The notes below the pieces were generated by a model. It did no database searches. It was not told the origin of the DNA and worked only from the letters and a program-made list of their open reading frames with translations. Both the position numbers and the translations under genes were made by a program. From Dysidea avara (Eukaryota; Porifera; Demospongiae; Dictyoceratida; Dysideidae): 64,000 bases of DNA. Location of the stretch: contig NC_089279.1 in assembly GCF_963678975.1 (NCBI RefSeq), positions 26,026,004 to 26,090,003 on the forward strand, in the 5' to 3' direction. Shown in pieces: positions 10,609-22,873 of the stretch (the first letter of the stretch is position 1; each line of letters begins with the position of its first letter).

Positions 10609-11381
10609 AGGGGGTATCTCCAAACTGATTTTGGTACGCTTAATGTCATAATGATGTTAAGGGGGGAGGGGGGGGGTTCAGGCCATGACGTTATTAATTT
10701 TTATTAAAGCAGTTACAGTGTAAACACCCAGGAATAGAGAAAGTGATGTGATTAAGCAGCTATACTGCTTGTAGACTATGTTTTCAGGTAAAGAATATAA
10801 CGTTTTAATTTGTGCTTCTATTGCCAATGAATTGTTTTCATAGTGTGACGTTTGGGAAGGAGGGGGGGCCCGGGGGTAGGGACCCGCCGATTATGCTCAT
10901 AATGCTATGCTGCACTGCTCAAAAATTCACCTATTATGCTTAAATTAATGCTCAATATTTACCTATTATGCTCGATTATGCTCAATGTTCATGCCTCAGT
11001 TCATATGCTTTGCTACTAGTTTAACACTATATAGAAAGAAAAAAATGAGTGGCTGGAGCACAAATAATAAATTCTTGCTGCATGTAAGAGAAAAGATCGT
11101 TATACTCTAATAGAACAGTCAGTTTGATGATTGTTCTATTAGAGTTACTGACTGCTCTATTAGAGTATATCGATCTTATTTTGCAATTGTCATTTTCCAG
11201 CAAGAATTTACACTATCGTACAAATATTTAACCTATTATGCTGGCATTATGCTCAATGCTTTTAGGTACCTATTATGCTCAAAATTATGCCAGCATAATC
11301 GGCGGGTCCCTACCCGGGGGTCTGAAGTTAGCGTCATTATGACGTTAAGCATACCAAAATCAGTTTGGAGATGCCCCCTTA
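10609..11381. mobile_element. MITE with GGGGGCATCTCCAAACTG ends, split by a nested element
   Basis: The left sequence AGGGGGTATCTCCAAACTG ... GTCATAATGA and the right sequence TCATTATGACGTTAAGC ... GGAGATGCCCCCTT are inverted over about 50 bp. The 436-bp element at 10877-11312 sits inside it. Removing the insertion leaves a shorter host of about 330 bp. Confidence 0.65.
10877..11312. mobile_element. hAT-like MITE TAGGGACCCGCC, nested, 8-bp TSD CCCGGGGG
   Basis: The ends TAGGGACCCGCCGATTATGC and its inverse are perfect, with CCCGGGGG on both sides (10869-10876 and 11313-11320). The interior repeats CACCTATTATGCT and contains several CTCTAATAGA modules near 11100-11170. Related copies are the truncated one at 63794-64000 and a decayed one at about 41797-41905. 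The 8-bp duplication fits hAT-type transposition. Confidence 0.8.
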
Positions 11382-11476
11382 TCGTGCAGGGACTTTCCAA
11401 GGGATATCTCCTAAATGTAGGTCACATGATAATTGTCAGTCAGGTGGAACTTATTTATTTCCATTAATGCACCATG

Positions 11477-11665
11477 GAGCTTGTGTTGTGGCTTTCATTA
11501 ATCGATCATTATGCACATACCATGGTGCAACAAAGTTTGTAACAAATTGCTGGAATGTGGTTCGTGGTTTGCTGGTATGAGCTTGTGTTGTGGCTTTCAA
11601 CTTTTGTAACAGATTGCTTGAATGTATATATGCATGTGGTTCGTGGTTTGCCAATGATTGTGTAT
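11477..11665. repeat. Direct duplication of ~100 bp
   Basis: GAGCTTGTGTTGTGGCTTTC occurs at about 11478 and again at about 11579. It is followed each time by similar sequence containing TTTGTAACA-ATTGCT and GTGGTTCGTGGTTTG. Two unequal units are present; the function is unknown. Confidence 0.5.
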
Positions 11666-11729
11666 ATGAGTTGGGGTTGTTCCACACAGCTTGTACAATA
11701 TTCAGATGTCTGCATGATGACACAAGGTT

Positions 11730-12636
11730 AAGTAAGACCTGTAAAAGAACAAGCAGGCACTGAACTTAATCTTAAATTAAACACACATGCAACTAACCTG
11801 GAACATCGGTCGCAACACCAAAGATACTTGCTTGGGTATCCTCATGGCTTAGCTATGGAGTGACATGTGAAATTAATCGGCACTAAACAGTATCTACAAC
11901 ACAATTTTCTTTTCTGCAAGAACTTTTTAGCACCACGGAAAGGCACTACCATCTCCCCTACTAAAGCATTTCACAAGAGATGTGATATTAACTTGAGTAC
12001 AACCAATATGTGGTGTATGTTTGTGAACATGTGTGTGCTTGTATATGATGTAAGCGTGTGTTTGTATGTAGTGAAATAAAAATAATGGTATGATGTTTGT
12101 GCATAACCCTTAGCAAAGCATCTAGCTCTACAAGTGGCAAACCAAGTTGTCCTCAGGACACTATGGCAGTGGCCATAGCAGGTTTTATTCATTGATAAGT
12201 ACAGAATGATCGATATACTCCAATAGAACAGTCAAGCAATAAATACTCTAATAGAACAGTCATTGAACAATATAGCTGAATATTTACATCTCTGTCTGAA
12301 AACACTCCCAGATCCCAGATGCAATCTCAGAGTTGTTATTTCAAGATGGTGGCATTCCCCAAGATCACCTAGAAAAGCATGCTTTGCAAATAAGTACTTT
12401 ACACACATCTTAGGTAACCCAGACTATAGCGATTATTGCTTGGCATGACCAGTAATTTCCACTGGCCCTTGTCCTAATAAAAAATTAACAGCTACTATAG
12501 GAATGTATGTTATATGCTCACCACCTATTAGCAGATTTGTTTTTGGTTGCAACACTTCTACAAGGCAGAATTCATCATACACCCCCCATGGCTTGAACAT
12601 TGGGTCTGTAAATTATATAACTGACAAAAATTAGTG
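11730..12636. other. Intergenic stretch with element fragments
   Basis: No gene was recognised. Module copies lie at about 12205-12265, and a degenerate GGCATTCCCCAAGATCACCT core lies at about 12345-12390. Confidence 0.4.
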
Positions 12637-13485
12637 ATATCCCCCCCAAAAACACATTTGCTGTAAAAAAAGGCGTGTCCAAGAAACTACAAGTATCTGT
12701 AACCCCATGTAAAACAGACAAACTGTAGAAAAACATTCCATGAAATTAATGGGTAACTGAAAGAGCTGATATCTAGAGCAGCCAAGTATCAATAATGTTT
12801 CTACAACTGACTATGATTACCAAAGAATACCTTGGCTGTAAAACAGGCAAATAAAAGTAACTGGCAATTAAAACAGCTGATATCTGAAGCGGTCAAGAAT
12901 AAAAGTTAAGTTGATACAACTTACTACAATTATTAACTTGCAACATTGAATCTTAATCATTCAACTGTGTTCTATACATTCACCCTTGCTACATCCTAAA
13001 TTAATTCTTTATAACTCTAATTGGCTGGTAATTTGGCCGCCTTTTTCAATAGTCAGAGTAAAGAAAAAAAGGCGGCCAATTACCAGCCAATTAGAGTTAC
13101 AAAGAATTAATTTAGGATGTAGCAAGGGTGAATGTATAGAACACAGTTGAATGATTAAGATTCAATGTTGCAAGTTAATAATTGTAGTAAGTTGTATCAA
13201 CTTAACTTTTATTCTTGGCCGCTTCAGATATCAGCTGTTTTAATTGCCAGTTACTTTTATTTGCCTGTTTTACAGCCAAGGTATTCTTTGGTAATCATAG
13301 TCAGTTGTAGAAACATTATTGATACTTGGCTGCTCTAGATATTAGCTCTTTCAGTTACCCATTAATTTCATGGAGTGTTTTTCTACAGCTTATCTGTTTT
13401 ACATGGGGTTACAGATACTTGTAGTTTCTTGGACGTGCCTTTTTTTACAGCAAAGGTGTTTTTATTTGGGGGGGGGGGGGGATAT
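12637..13485. mobile_element. Near-perfect 849-bp palindrome (foldback element)
   Basis: The left arm 12637-13055 and the right arm 13076-13485 are inverted copies of about 410 bp, with only scattered single differences (for example GCGGTCAAG against CTTGGCCGC, and one A missing in the inner arm). The loop is about 20 bases. No ORF is present. Transcription through it would give a very long dsRNA hairpin. Confidence 0.8.
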
Positions 13486-13814
13486 GTAGTTACATCTAAA
13501 GAGGATAGTTGTCAAACTAGCTATGTTGAGTTAGCTAATTAGTTAAGTTAGCATATTTCCTGTTATACAAAAAGTATCAGGCCTTGTAGAGTATATATAG
13601 AGGTATTAAAATAAATCTAGCTAGCTATATTGTGGAAAGTACTAGGGATAATGGATAATGGTAATGATCCACCTGCCTGCACTCTATATTTGGAATTTTC
13701 TGATGAAAAACCAAAATAGTGACTTTATTTCAAAAATATCTTTTGTACAAGATTCCAGTTGGTGCCAGACTCCTGGACAGTATGTACACCAGGATGAACA
13801 TTATTACAGAATTG

Positions 13815-14647
13815 CAGGGCGATAGCCAGACTTTTATCTGGGTAGGTTCTTTTAGAAGACCTTTTATATCACATGATTCAGATTATATTATGGTGTGCAC
13901 ACCCAGCATGCAGAAACTAGGGGGTCTGGGGGCATGCCTCCCCCCCAGGAATATTTTTGAAAATAGATACTGAAAGGTTGAATTTAGTGGCATTTCAGAC
14001 AATAAAAATAGCAAATTTTAGGTAAACTCAAGACCAGCTGTATGGATGACATTTGGAAAAAACATCTCTACCGCTACTGTAATTATACCATCTGCACATG
14101 CATGTATAATATATTGGAATGTCACAGTGAATAAGAATGGGAAAGATTGAGTACTCTGTCAGGGGCAGTGGAGCTGAAGTCTTAAACAATGAAATTTCAG
14201 TACACATTTTCATTGCATGGAGTTGAACATAGATGCTATTCATGGGCTCTGCATGGAGGGACTTGTCCAACAAAATTTTTATATTGTAATAAAAGCTCAA
14301 GTTTAGACAATCTCAATGATTATTTATGTTTTTGTGAGTAGTTACATACAGAAAATGCAATTGTGACTGTTCTATCAGAGTGATTGTTCTATTAGAGTGG
14401 TTGATTGCTGTATTAGAGTATCTCGATCTTGCATTGACATTTAATGCAAGCACTGAATGAGCTATTTGGAGCACTTAATTTAGCTTCTTATTAGTAGTAT
14501 TTCGTAAACTGTAGCTAATGGAGTTTTGCTACTGAAAATTTGGACTTGTATATGGACCTTTTTGGACCATTTTACTGAAATTGTGGACCTTTTTTCCAAG
14601 AGGTAGGTTCTTCAGAATCCCCTGAACTCCCCCTGGCTACGGGCCTG
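13815..14647. mobile_element. CAGGGCGATAGCCAG element with 5-bp TSD AATTG
   Basis: The left end CAGGGCGATAGCCAGAC and the right end CTGGCTACGGGCCTG are inverted. AATTG flanks both sides (13810-13814 and 14648-14652). The interior has the GGGGGCATGCC core (13925-13950) and CTCTATTAGAGT modules at 14360-14428. It is related to the element at 28047. No transposase is visible. Confidence 0.7.
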
Positions 14648-14825
14648 AATTGTAATCATTGAAAAGAATATCATTGCTTGCTTTTAAGGAAGTTATTGTG
14701 ATACAGAGTATGTATAGCCTTTCAGCTATAAAGCTACATTGACACTTGTAGTTATAGAATGATTTATAATTTTTAAAAAGCTGTATAGTTCTACATAAAC
14801 ATGTTCTGAAGTGTTATACTGTAGG

Positions 14826-15833
14826 GCTCAGGTGGTGAGTGGAGTCCCCCAGGGGTCTGTTTTAGAGCCCTTGTTGTTTATATTATATGTTAATGACATC
14901 CCAGACCTTATTGAAAGTAATATAAGAATGTTTGCTGATGATACAAAAATTTATTCTGTTATTCAGAGCTTTGACGATCACCTTAGGCTGCAAAGTGATG
15001 TTGACCGATTGTTGCAGTGGTCTCACACATGGTTGCTTCGGTTCAATATAGCTAAATGTAAGCTGATGCGGATTGGTAACTCTGCTCCGTTCACCTACTC
15101 TATGCTGGACAGTTCCACCAACTTACCCTTTGAAATCACAGAAGTGCAAGAAGAAAAAGATCTTGGTATTGGTGCACTGAAGACTTGAAACCATCTCTAC
15201 AGTGTCGTAAGGCTGCAGCAAAAGCTATGCAAGTTCTTGGTTTGCTAAGAAGGTCCTTCAAACTTTTTTCTGTTGACTTGTTGACTTTTTTGTACAAAAT
15301 GTATGTCAGACCTCACTTGGAGTATTGCATCCAGGTCTGGAGCCCTTACTTGGCGAAAGATATTGATCTCCTAGAGAAAGTACAGAGACGTGCCACCAAG
15401 TTATTACCTAGTTTATTTGATTTACCATACGAAACTCATCTAGAGACTTGGTTTATATTCACTGTATTGTAGACGTCAAAGGGGAGATCTAATTGAGACC
15501 TACAAGATATTGAATGGTTACTATGACATCAACCCTACCTCATTTTTCACTTTGAGTAATACGGATACCACCAGAGGTCACCACCGTAAACTCTTTAAAT
15601 TTCGATCTCGGCTGCTAGTGAGGCATAATTTTTTTCACCAACAGAGTAATTAATTTGTGGAATTCTCTTCCAGCAGATGTTATTTCTGCACCAACCGTGG
15701 CATTGTTTAAGAAGAATCTTGATGATTTATGGAGAACAACAAGATATGGGCACTCTCAAAGGCCTGCGGCCTAGCTTGACAGTCTTGTACTGCCAAGCAA
15801 TTTTTGTCCATTAATAATAATAATAATAAAATA
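14826..15833 (+). mobile_element. CR1/L2-like LINE 3' fragment: reverse transcriptase end plus C-terminal region
   Basis: The frame shows RT motifs SGVPQGSVLEPLLF and the catalytic FADDTK, then CKLMRIGNS, KPSLQCRKAAAKAM, YVRPHLEYCIQVWSPYL and KVQRRATKL. Coding is broken by frameshifts near 15178 and 15450 and by a later stop. The end LWRTTRYGHSQRPAA is followed by a (TAA)n tail at about 15812-15830. It is 5'-truncated, as is usual for LINEs. The clade is inferred from the motif style and tail. Confidence 0.75.
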
Positions 15834-16780
15834 TAAGAAAGCAATATTTTTTTCTGTTTCAACAACAATTCAATAACATAGTTCTGTCATTGCACTTCAC
15901 AATAGCTGCTGTCTGCTGCAGCTATAATATTATAATATTTTATAGTTTGTATGTATACTTTAAGGGATGGTGCTTTATTTAGTTAATAGTTTCATGCATC
16001 TCTGACTCTTTATGATCTGCAGTTATGAATGCAATAACTATGTGTGGCAGTGTAGTTAGACACTGAATTTAACAATTAATTGTCTGTTATTTATAGAAAA
16101 CTGAAGCAGAAAGTAATGGGTGCATTCCAATGTTTGGGTGCATTTGGTACAATCACAAGCTTTACGCATTGTCACCTCAACATATAGCTTGGTAAAGATA
16201 GATCTATCACATTACCAGTACAGTTTCACAGGCTGTGATTCTAAATCAAAGCTTTATTGGGAAGAGTAAAAATTTGCATAGGATGCATGAAAATATTACA
16301 ATGATGCAACTAATGTATTTACTTACAGGCTCTCCATCTTTCTGCTATGAATATTATACCACATCACACTATTAGGCATTCCATCCCACCAAAACTTTAC
16401 ATCAAAATAAAAAAAAATTAGGAATATATATAGTACCAAGAGTTCATAATTTATATATTTAGGTATATCTATTATGAACTTTTGATGGTATGTAGTTAAA
16501 CCCCAGGGAATAGAAGTTAAATCCCAGTAGGTAAGTATCAAAGACAAGATGATTTACAAATTCAGTTGGATCACAAAGCCATAGTAGCTATATCCTAAAA
16601 AAGCAAAGCAAAAAGCACAGCAATAATTAAACGTACAAATGCACAGCCAATATAACCAACTTGAAGGTGTATTCTAACAAATATAATTGTTATTATATAT
16701 CATCGCCTCTATTTCAGCAATTGTCCCAATTGTTTGTGAGCTATGTGATTCAAAGTGTGGGATAGAAGCCATGCAGTTAC
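15834..16780. other. Intergenic stretch
   Basis: No gene or element ends were recognised. Confidence 0.4.
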
Positions 16781-16795
16781 ACCACACCTACACTC

Positions 16796-16876
16796 ATAGG
16801 ATATCTTTGTTATCAACACCTCGGCCTTGGCTTCGCCTTAGCCTTGGGTTGATAACAACGATATCCTACTCATAGT
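16796..16876. repeat. Imperfect hairpin with GATATC...GTTATCAAC arms
   Basis: AGGATATCTTTGTTATCAAC is inverted as GTTGATAACAACGATATCCT around a CTTGGCTTCGCCTTAGCC loop. It may be a very short MITE. Confidence 0.5.
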
Positions 16877-16993
16877 GGGGTTTAACTCTAACTTCACTAC
16901 ATACTGTGTTATGCATGGCATGTGTGCACAGTAAATTATTGCAAATTACAATTAGAATGTCCCTTTATTACATAAAATATATAGAAGCTGCAA

Positions 16994-17070
16994 ACACCAT
17001 GTGGTTGGTTGTACTTGTATGGGCATAGGTGATAAGTTTGCCCATACAAGTACAACCAACCACATGGTGT
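16994..17070. other. Perfect 32-bp stem, 13-nt loop
   Basis: Positions 16994-17025 and 17039-17070 are exact inverted copies (ACACCATGTGGTTGGTTGTA at the outer end). The loop sequence TAGGTGATAAGTT recurs directly outside the right arm. It could be a small-RNA hairpin or a recent inverted duplication. Confidence 0.6.
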
Positions 17071-19430
17071 GCCTACACTCATAGGTGATAAGTTTGCCCC
17101 TGCTAAAAAATAAGTTTTAAAAAATTTAGTCAAAAAGTTGCAGAGTAGATTGGCATTATTTTTAGCATAAATTTTAGGCTGTTTTCATGTCTTCAAATTG
17201 AAAAAAAATCCTAGGGTGTACCTCCAGACCCCCCTGAAATTCTACTTTTATATATTACAGTCATACAACAATAGTCATGCTGTATGTGCCCCCTTGTAGG
17301 TCAGGTCTAGAATCGCCAATGTGTATGAGTGTAGTTTCTGACTTTCATGCATGAGTGACTTTGAGAAAGCTAATACAAAAACTTCATTTTACTCAGTTAG
17401 AATCTTCAAACTTAGGCTTCATGCAAATACTGTAGTGCACACTTAGTCAGATTTTGCACATTTATAGCTTTAGTATGCGATGTGAATAATTGATGTTGCA
17501 ATCTAGACATATTTAAAATTGCTCATTGAAGTATATTTAATTTAATTTGGGGTAATGTATGGACCTTTCTATAATGTACATATAGATTGTTCTTAAAGTC
17601 TGTTAAAGACTGTAAGCATACGGATATAGTGAATTCCACAGCCATAGCTAAGCATCAGTGCTAGAGGAGTGGCCGGTATGATTCATCTGTTGAAACTAGC
17701 TGTATCCTAAGATGGAAGGGGTTGAAGTAAGTACTTTTGTGCTGCAACTATTATAGTACCATGATTAGTGAGGTCTGCCAGGAAAAATTTTGAAACGTAA
17801 GTGTGCTCAGATTGAATCTGGAAGCAATTTTAGAGAAAATGATTGAGATTTGGAAGTAATTAGCAATCTGAAGGGACAAAATTAATTAAGAACTATGTGT
17901 ATAATTAATTACTTACATGCAAGCTTTGTTTTCAGTATCAGATTTTAAGTGAACTGTATAAGAAAATTAAAATTAGTTGGATTGTAAGGCATTTTTAAAT
18001 CAAAGAGTGGACCATAAAATGCGTGGAAGAAAATGGCTATCTCAAGATGGGATACTTTTTCCTGTAGAAATTTGTAAAAGAGTTAGCTAGGTCTGATGTA
18101 AGTGTAGCTAGCTATTCTGTGGTGCAGGCTATAAGTTTTACAACAAGCCCAATCACCATTTTCAGTTAGATCAGTAAGTCATTTGCAACTAGCCCTTTCT
18201 TAGTAGCCGCGTGCCAGACGGTTTGTGTGGGGGCAGCAAATAAATGATGATGATAACGTCATGAAAGTATGACAACATACAACAGAAAATGGGGGCCCAG
18301 ACTCAGGGGTACCAAGTTGTAGGGCCCTGGCAAGGCATAAAAACTCGGCATTAGCAGTTACAATCAAAAAAAATAGCCTCCACATGCCAAGTCAAAGCAT
18401 ATTATTTCAAAATTTTCCTTGAGGGAGCATGCACTCAGACTCCTTAGCTTGACATGTTTAGCACATGCAGTTGAAAGAGATAATTTCTGACTTAAATATC
18501 ACATCAGATCAATAAATATATTTGACTACTCGAAATATCTAGTCAGTTTTTTTTTGTTAATTGAGTGTAATTACATTAGTCTAATAATTGAAGCATGGTA
18601 CGTATACTGTATAGCATTAACTAAGATGGAGCATTACTTATGACATGTGGTCTTCTGAAATAGTTACCTGAATACATTTATTTCATCACCAGACACACTA
18701 GACATCACCATCCGTTTCACTTAATTGTGCCACCAACAAACACCACCACCTACATGACAAGTTATTTTCCAAGAACCATCCGGAAATGGAATTCACTGCA
18801 ACCGCAACTAATTGAACTGAACACTTTAGGTACATTTTCAAACTTGACTGAACAGCACTTATAATTTGTAATTGCTTGGGCTTAATCAGCTTTGCTGTCT
18901 GCCCTTTTCCCACAAATAATAATACAACCAGATAGTCAACACCTGCAAATGCTGTACCACCGATACTTTAAAGTGTTTGTGAATCAGTTGAGTCAGAAGC
19001 AGACCCTCTCAATTAGGTCAATATATAAACTTGCCTCGGTAAAAGATTTTTCCTGGCTATGCCACTGTAACAATCACTGCATGAGACAGCTATTAATATT
19101 AATATATTATTATTATTATCCTATTCCATTTTCCTGGAGGTTCCACTGAAAAAATGCAATTTCAGCAATGACAGCGGCTAGCCAAGCTGCAAGTTTTGAC
19201 TCAGAAAGCATTCCATTTTGTAAAATAGACCCCATCCTGGATTCAACTCACTACTCAGGCTGAGATATCTGGCATTAGTCCACTACTCTTGAACATAGAT
19301 GTTTACACAATATAGCCTCCTTGAGGTATCTGAATGTTTGCTCCTCACAAAATTCCTTTAAATTCTGCTTACATTGAGTTGATTCACCTTGTTGTCACCA
19401 TACTTGTTTCCTTTGTAGTGTAGCTATACA
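17071..19430. other. Long stretch without a gene; element core fragments
   Basis: Degenerate copies of the AATTTTCC-GGGxGCATGC core occur at about 17200-17250 and 18410-18475. I see no coding exon with splice support. Confidence 0.4.
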
Positions 19431-19439
19431 TACTGATTT

Positions 19440-19938
19440 CAATGGCGGATCTAGGATTTTTAAAAGGGGGTTTCTGAAAGTTGGCATAGTTGAATAAGAC
19501 ATCTGATGACATTTCTCCAGAAAATTTCGAGGTTTTAGAAGCTCTGAGATCGGATTTTAGGCTATTTTTAGTTACCATTTACAATAAATCCAATGCTTTA
19601 AACTTTAAATAGTATAGCTAACAATAGGGCAAATATGGCGACTGCAAGCTGTAGCTTTGATTGTTCTATTAGAGTAGTTACATGACTGCTCTATTAGAGT
19701 ATCTCAATCGTCTTTAATGCAGTGGGAGATGAGAAGTGAAGTTTTGCTGAGGGTTTAATAAATATAAATGGTGTTAGTTTAGTGCAACTGTATGCATGCT
19801 ACTGAAACACAGTGGTATATAGTTGTTTGCTACGACAAATTGTCAGTACAACAATTTTATATATTTAGACTGCTACTGAGCTAAATTTAATAGGGGGCTT
19901 CTGTCGAAACCCCAGAAACCCATCTAGATCCGCCACTG
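19440..19938. mobile_element. Second copy of the 500-bp CAGTGGCGGATCTAG MITE, 5-bp TSD GATTT
   Basis: It starts CAATGGCGGATCTAGG and ends ATCTAGATCCGCCACTG, with GATTT at 19435-19439 and 19939-19943. It is similar along its whole length to 6579-7087, including TCTGAGATCGGATT and the module at about 19660-19712. Confidence 0.75.
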
Positions 19939-19943
19939 GATTT

Positions 19944-21503
19944 AAGCCGATTAAAAAGGCTAGGCCCCAGACTGCTGGCACATTCTAAAGTAACAGTAAG
20001 CAAAAACAACTCACATACTAGTAAAAACAAGTCATGCATTAGGTTCCCTATACCATAGATAATATATATACCTTACCTATGCCTATATTATATAGCTACT
20101 TTAGTGCATCTTGCTCATGCAGCTATAACTACTGTTTGTATCATTATGTATTTTTAACATAGCACTATAAAGCTTTTACTACTACTTGATACATCCGAAG
20201 ATGAACGCATTGAGTCATCTATTCCCACAATTAGTACTTCGTTACTAATGACAACCAACAAGAACCCACAATCGATCCTTAGATTCGTTTTATCTTTCTT
20301 GGCTGCGGGGTACGTTTGATTACCTGCTGGAAGTGCCACCGATAACTTGTACAGCAATGGTAAGCCGCAAGCTTCAATTCAAGAAAGCATTCCATTCCGT
20401 AGTTTAGTCCATCATTTCGTTCCGTTCTGTAGAATAGATCCCCCGTTCTTAGTTGTAAAAATAGTTTTTTTTAGCCACCGTGTAGTAAGCTTGTCAAACC
20501 AGAGGTACGTCATATATGCATCTATAGCTATTAGTTCATAAGAATTATTATTATTATTATTACTAGGCCCGGGGCACATACAACCAAGTACAACCACCAA
20601 TGGGGCAATCTACAAATGGGGCATGTACAACAGTGCATACACAGGAGATGCACAACACTGTAGGAGTATACAAGCCAGGTGAACCAGATAAAGGAAGATA
20701 GCCAAGCCAGCCAGAGCCTAGTAAGCTAGGTAAAGGAAAAATACAAGAAAACATTTTAAACATACCACACTCTTTACAATACATTAGTACAAACAGACAA
20801 CCAAACCAACCAGAGCCTAGCAAGCCAGAGAAAATATAAAATACAAGACATATGTACATTACAATACAAACAAACATACCTGTCCTTGTGCAGCTGGCAT
20901 GTCAAACCTATTCAGGTGCCCTGCGGCCATCGAACACCGAACGCATCCACTGGCAGCTGGCATGGCGACTTGAGGCTTTGTGTGCCAGCTGGCAACACTT
21001 TCAAACATAATTGAACAGTTGTTCACTCGTCTAAATAGCCATTTGAATCTGCTCGATTGGTAGTGAGTATATCACGTGTTGTTTTGATTGGCATTAAATA
21101 GAATTGTCGTACGTTTCTATCACCTCCACGGAAACTTTCACCCATTATACGATTATCTCTTCATACAACATGGATTCTATTCCCGGTTAGTGCGAAGCCT
21201 CAGGCCATGTAGTTTTCTCAAACATTATTTATTATTTATTTATTAATTATTTATTTATTTATTTATTCATTCATTATTAATGACGTAATTTTAACCGCGT
21301 TTCGTATTATTCTTAGTACTTGGTTGTATAATTAGCATTACTGTGCAGGAATCAATGACAGATTATAACGCGCAGGTGTTATGCATATAAGTATCTAAGT
21401 CAATACAAAACTCATTAAGTGTGAGAGAATCAACTACAGGTGGGGGAAAACTATTCCATAAATGCGTGTATATGTTTGTATGACGTACTTTTGGCTTCAC
21501 AAG
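19944..21503. other. Stretch without a supported gene
   Basis: At about 20690-20840 a segment with CCAGAGCCTAG(C/T)AAGC and CAAACCAACCAG occurs twice in similar form. An ATG followed five codons later by a GTTAGT donor-like site lies at about 21171. Neither supports a gene call. A TATTTATT-rich tract lies at 21220-21280. Confidence 0.35.
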
Positions 21504-21699
21504 CTTACTTAAGGGTTTCCACGAAATTTTCAAATTAATTTGCTAACTGTTGTTATGTGTTGGACTAACTCTCACTTGAATACAGCTACAGTGGTGGTAA
21601 ATTCTATTGCCTCCTTGAGGTGGAAATCGATCGAATTGTCTACAAATTACGAGATTACGAGCTGCAACTCCCGGAAACAATGATCTATATTATCGCAAT

Positions 21700-22099
21700 T
21701 AGGGCTGGGCGGTATTGGAGTTTCGCTTCACGATATATCGTGCAGAAATATATCACGATATTACTACTTATCGCGGTTATTAAAGATGACTGCTATATTA
21801 GAGTAGCTGACTGCTTTATTAGGGTATCTCGATCCTAGCTGACTGTTCTATTAGAGTATCTCGATCTTTGTAAAAAAAATTGACTAGTTAGTACTAGGTC
21901 CTTGTTTGCAGTAGTATCACGTGATTATTTGAGGTGCATTATAACAACCTTAAGGGCTTAATAAGCTGTCACAAACACTAAAAATCGTAATAATATCGAT
22001 ATCGTGATATTATCGTTTCACCGAAATCTACGCGATACAGATATCGTTTCATTGCAATACCGCGGTATTACTATAATACCGAGAAACCGCCCAGCCCTA
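21700..22099. mobile_element. hAT-like MITE TAGGGCTGGGCGG, 8-bp TSD ATCGCAAT
   Basis: The ends TAGGGCTGGGCGG and CCGCCCAGCCCTA are inverted. ATCGCAAT flanks both sides (21692-21699 and 22100-22107). The uninterrupted site survives in the other arm of the palindrome as the inverse of ATCACAAT near 24117. The interior has ATATCG/CGATAT runs and the CTCTATTAGAGTATCTCGAT module. Ends of this kind belong to widespread hAT non-autonomous families. The element at 62100 is related. Confidence 0.85.
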
Positions 22100-22480
22100 A
22101 TCGCAATACTGCACTTCAACCTTCCTCTGTGAGCAAACCTTCGCCAAAAAGTATCGGTGATTTGATTGATGAAGAACGATTGCTGTAGTTGCATCATTGA
22201 GACAGGATTATATTTTGGGGTCCAAAAATGGATTTTCGTCCACAAAGACCAAACGAATGATTGCCAAAACTTCCTCACACCACAGTAGTAGTCACCCATC
22301 AACAAAGAAGTCACGTACCAAGTATGGATAAATTCTGAAGATGCTAACCATCTGGGCGAGCCCATGCAGTATTGGGCAAAAATCACCCAAAATGGCACCC
22401 TTTTCTCATCACTTGCTCTCTCAACTACTCAAAACCAGGATTCTTGGCGTATAACAGTGTTAACATCTAAAACATATAAC

Positions 22481-22801
22481 CAGGGCCGCCCACGGGGGGG
22501 GGGCAACTGGGGCATTTTTCCCCGGGCCCCAGCCTAAAAGGGGCCCCAGGAGGCCCCACGAAGGGCCCCCTGAATACCTGTTTAAAAGATCGATATACTC
22601 TAATAGAGCAGTCACAGTATTCTTCTGAGGAGCAGTGTAGCAAGCTTATAGATAAGGAGATATGGTTGGTGATGGGTAGTTATTGTCATTGCCAGCAGGT
22701 TGTGACCTTTTTTTTTTTTTTGGTCTTCACCTTACAACTTGAGTCAAGGGCCCCACTTTAACTCTTTGCCCTGGGCCCCTTAATTTCTCTGGGCAGCCCT
22801 G
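22481..22801. mobile_element. hAT-like MITE CAGGGCCGCCCA, 8-bp TSD CATATARC
   Basis: The ends CAGGGCCGCCCACG and GGGCAGCCCTG are inverted. The flanks are CATATAAC (22473-22480) and CATATAGC (22802-22809). The empty site is readable in the right palindrome arm near 23755. The interior contains the TACTCTAATAGAGCAGTCA module and TTTTTTTTGGTCTTCA. Confidence 0.75.
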
Positions 22802-22873
22802 CATATAGCTAGCAACAAGGATTTGTTGTTAGAAACCATAAAAATAAAATAATAGGCATCTATCCTAATAACT

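Noticed and set aside
21171..21187. ATG with a GTTAGT donor-like site five codons later, possible first exon
   Set aside because: It is too short, has no recognisable downstream exon, and is next to the start of a decayed palindrome.
22018..22398. 126-codon minus frame
   Set aside because: It crosses the boundary between a hAT-like element and the palindrome arm, so it cannot be one ancestral protein.
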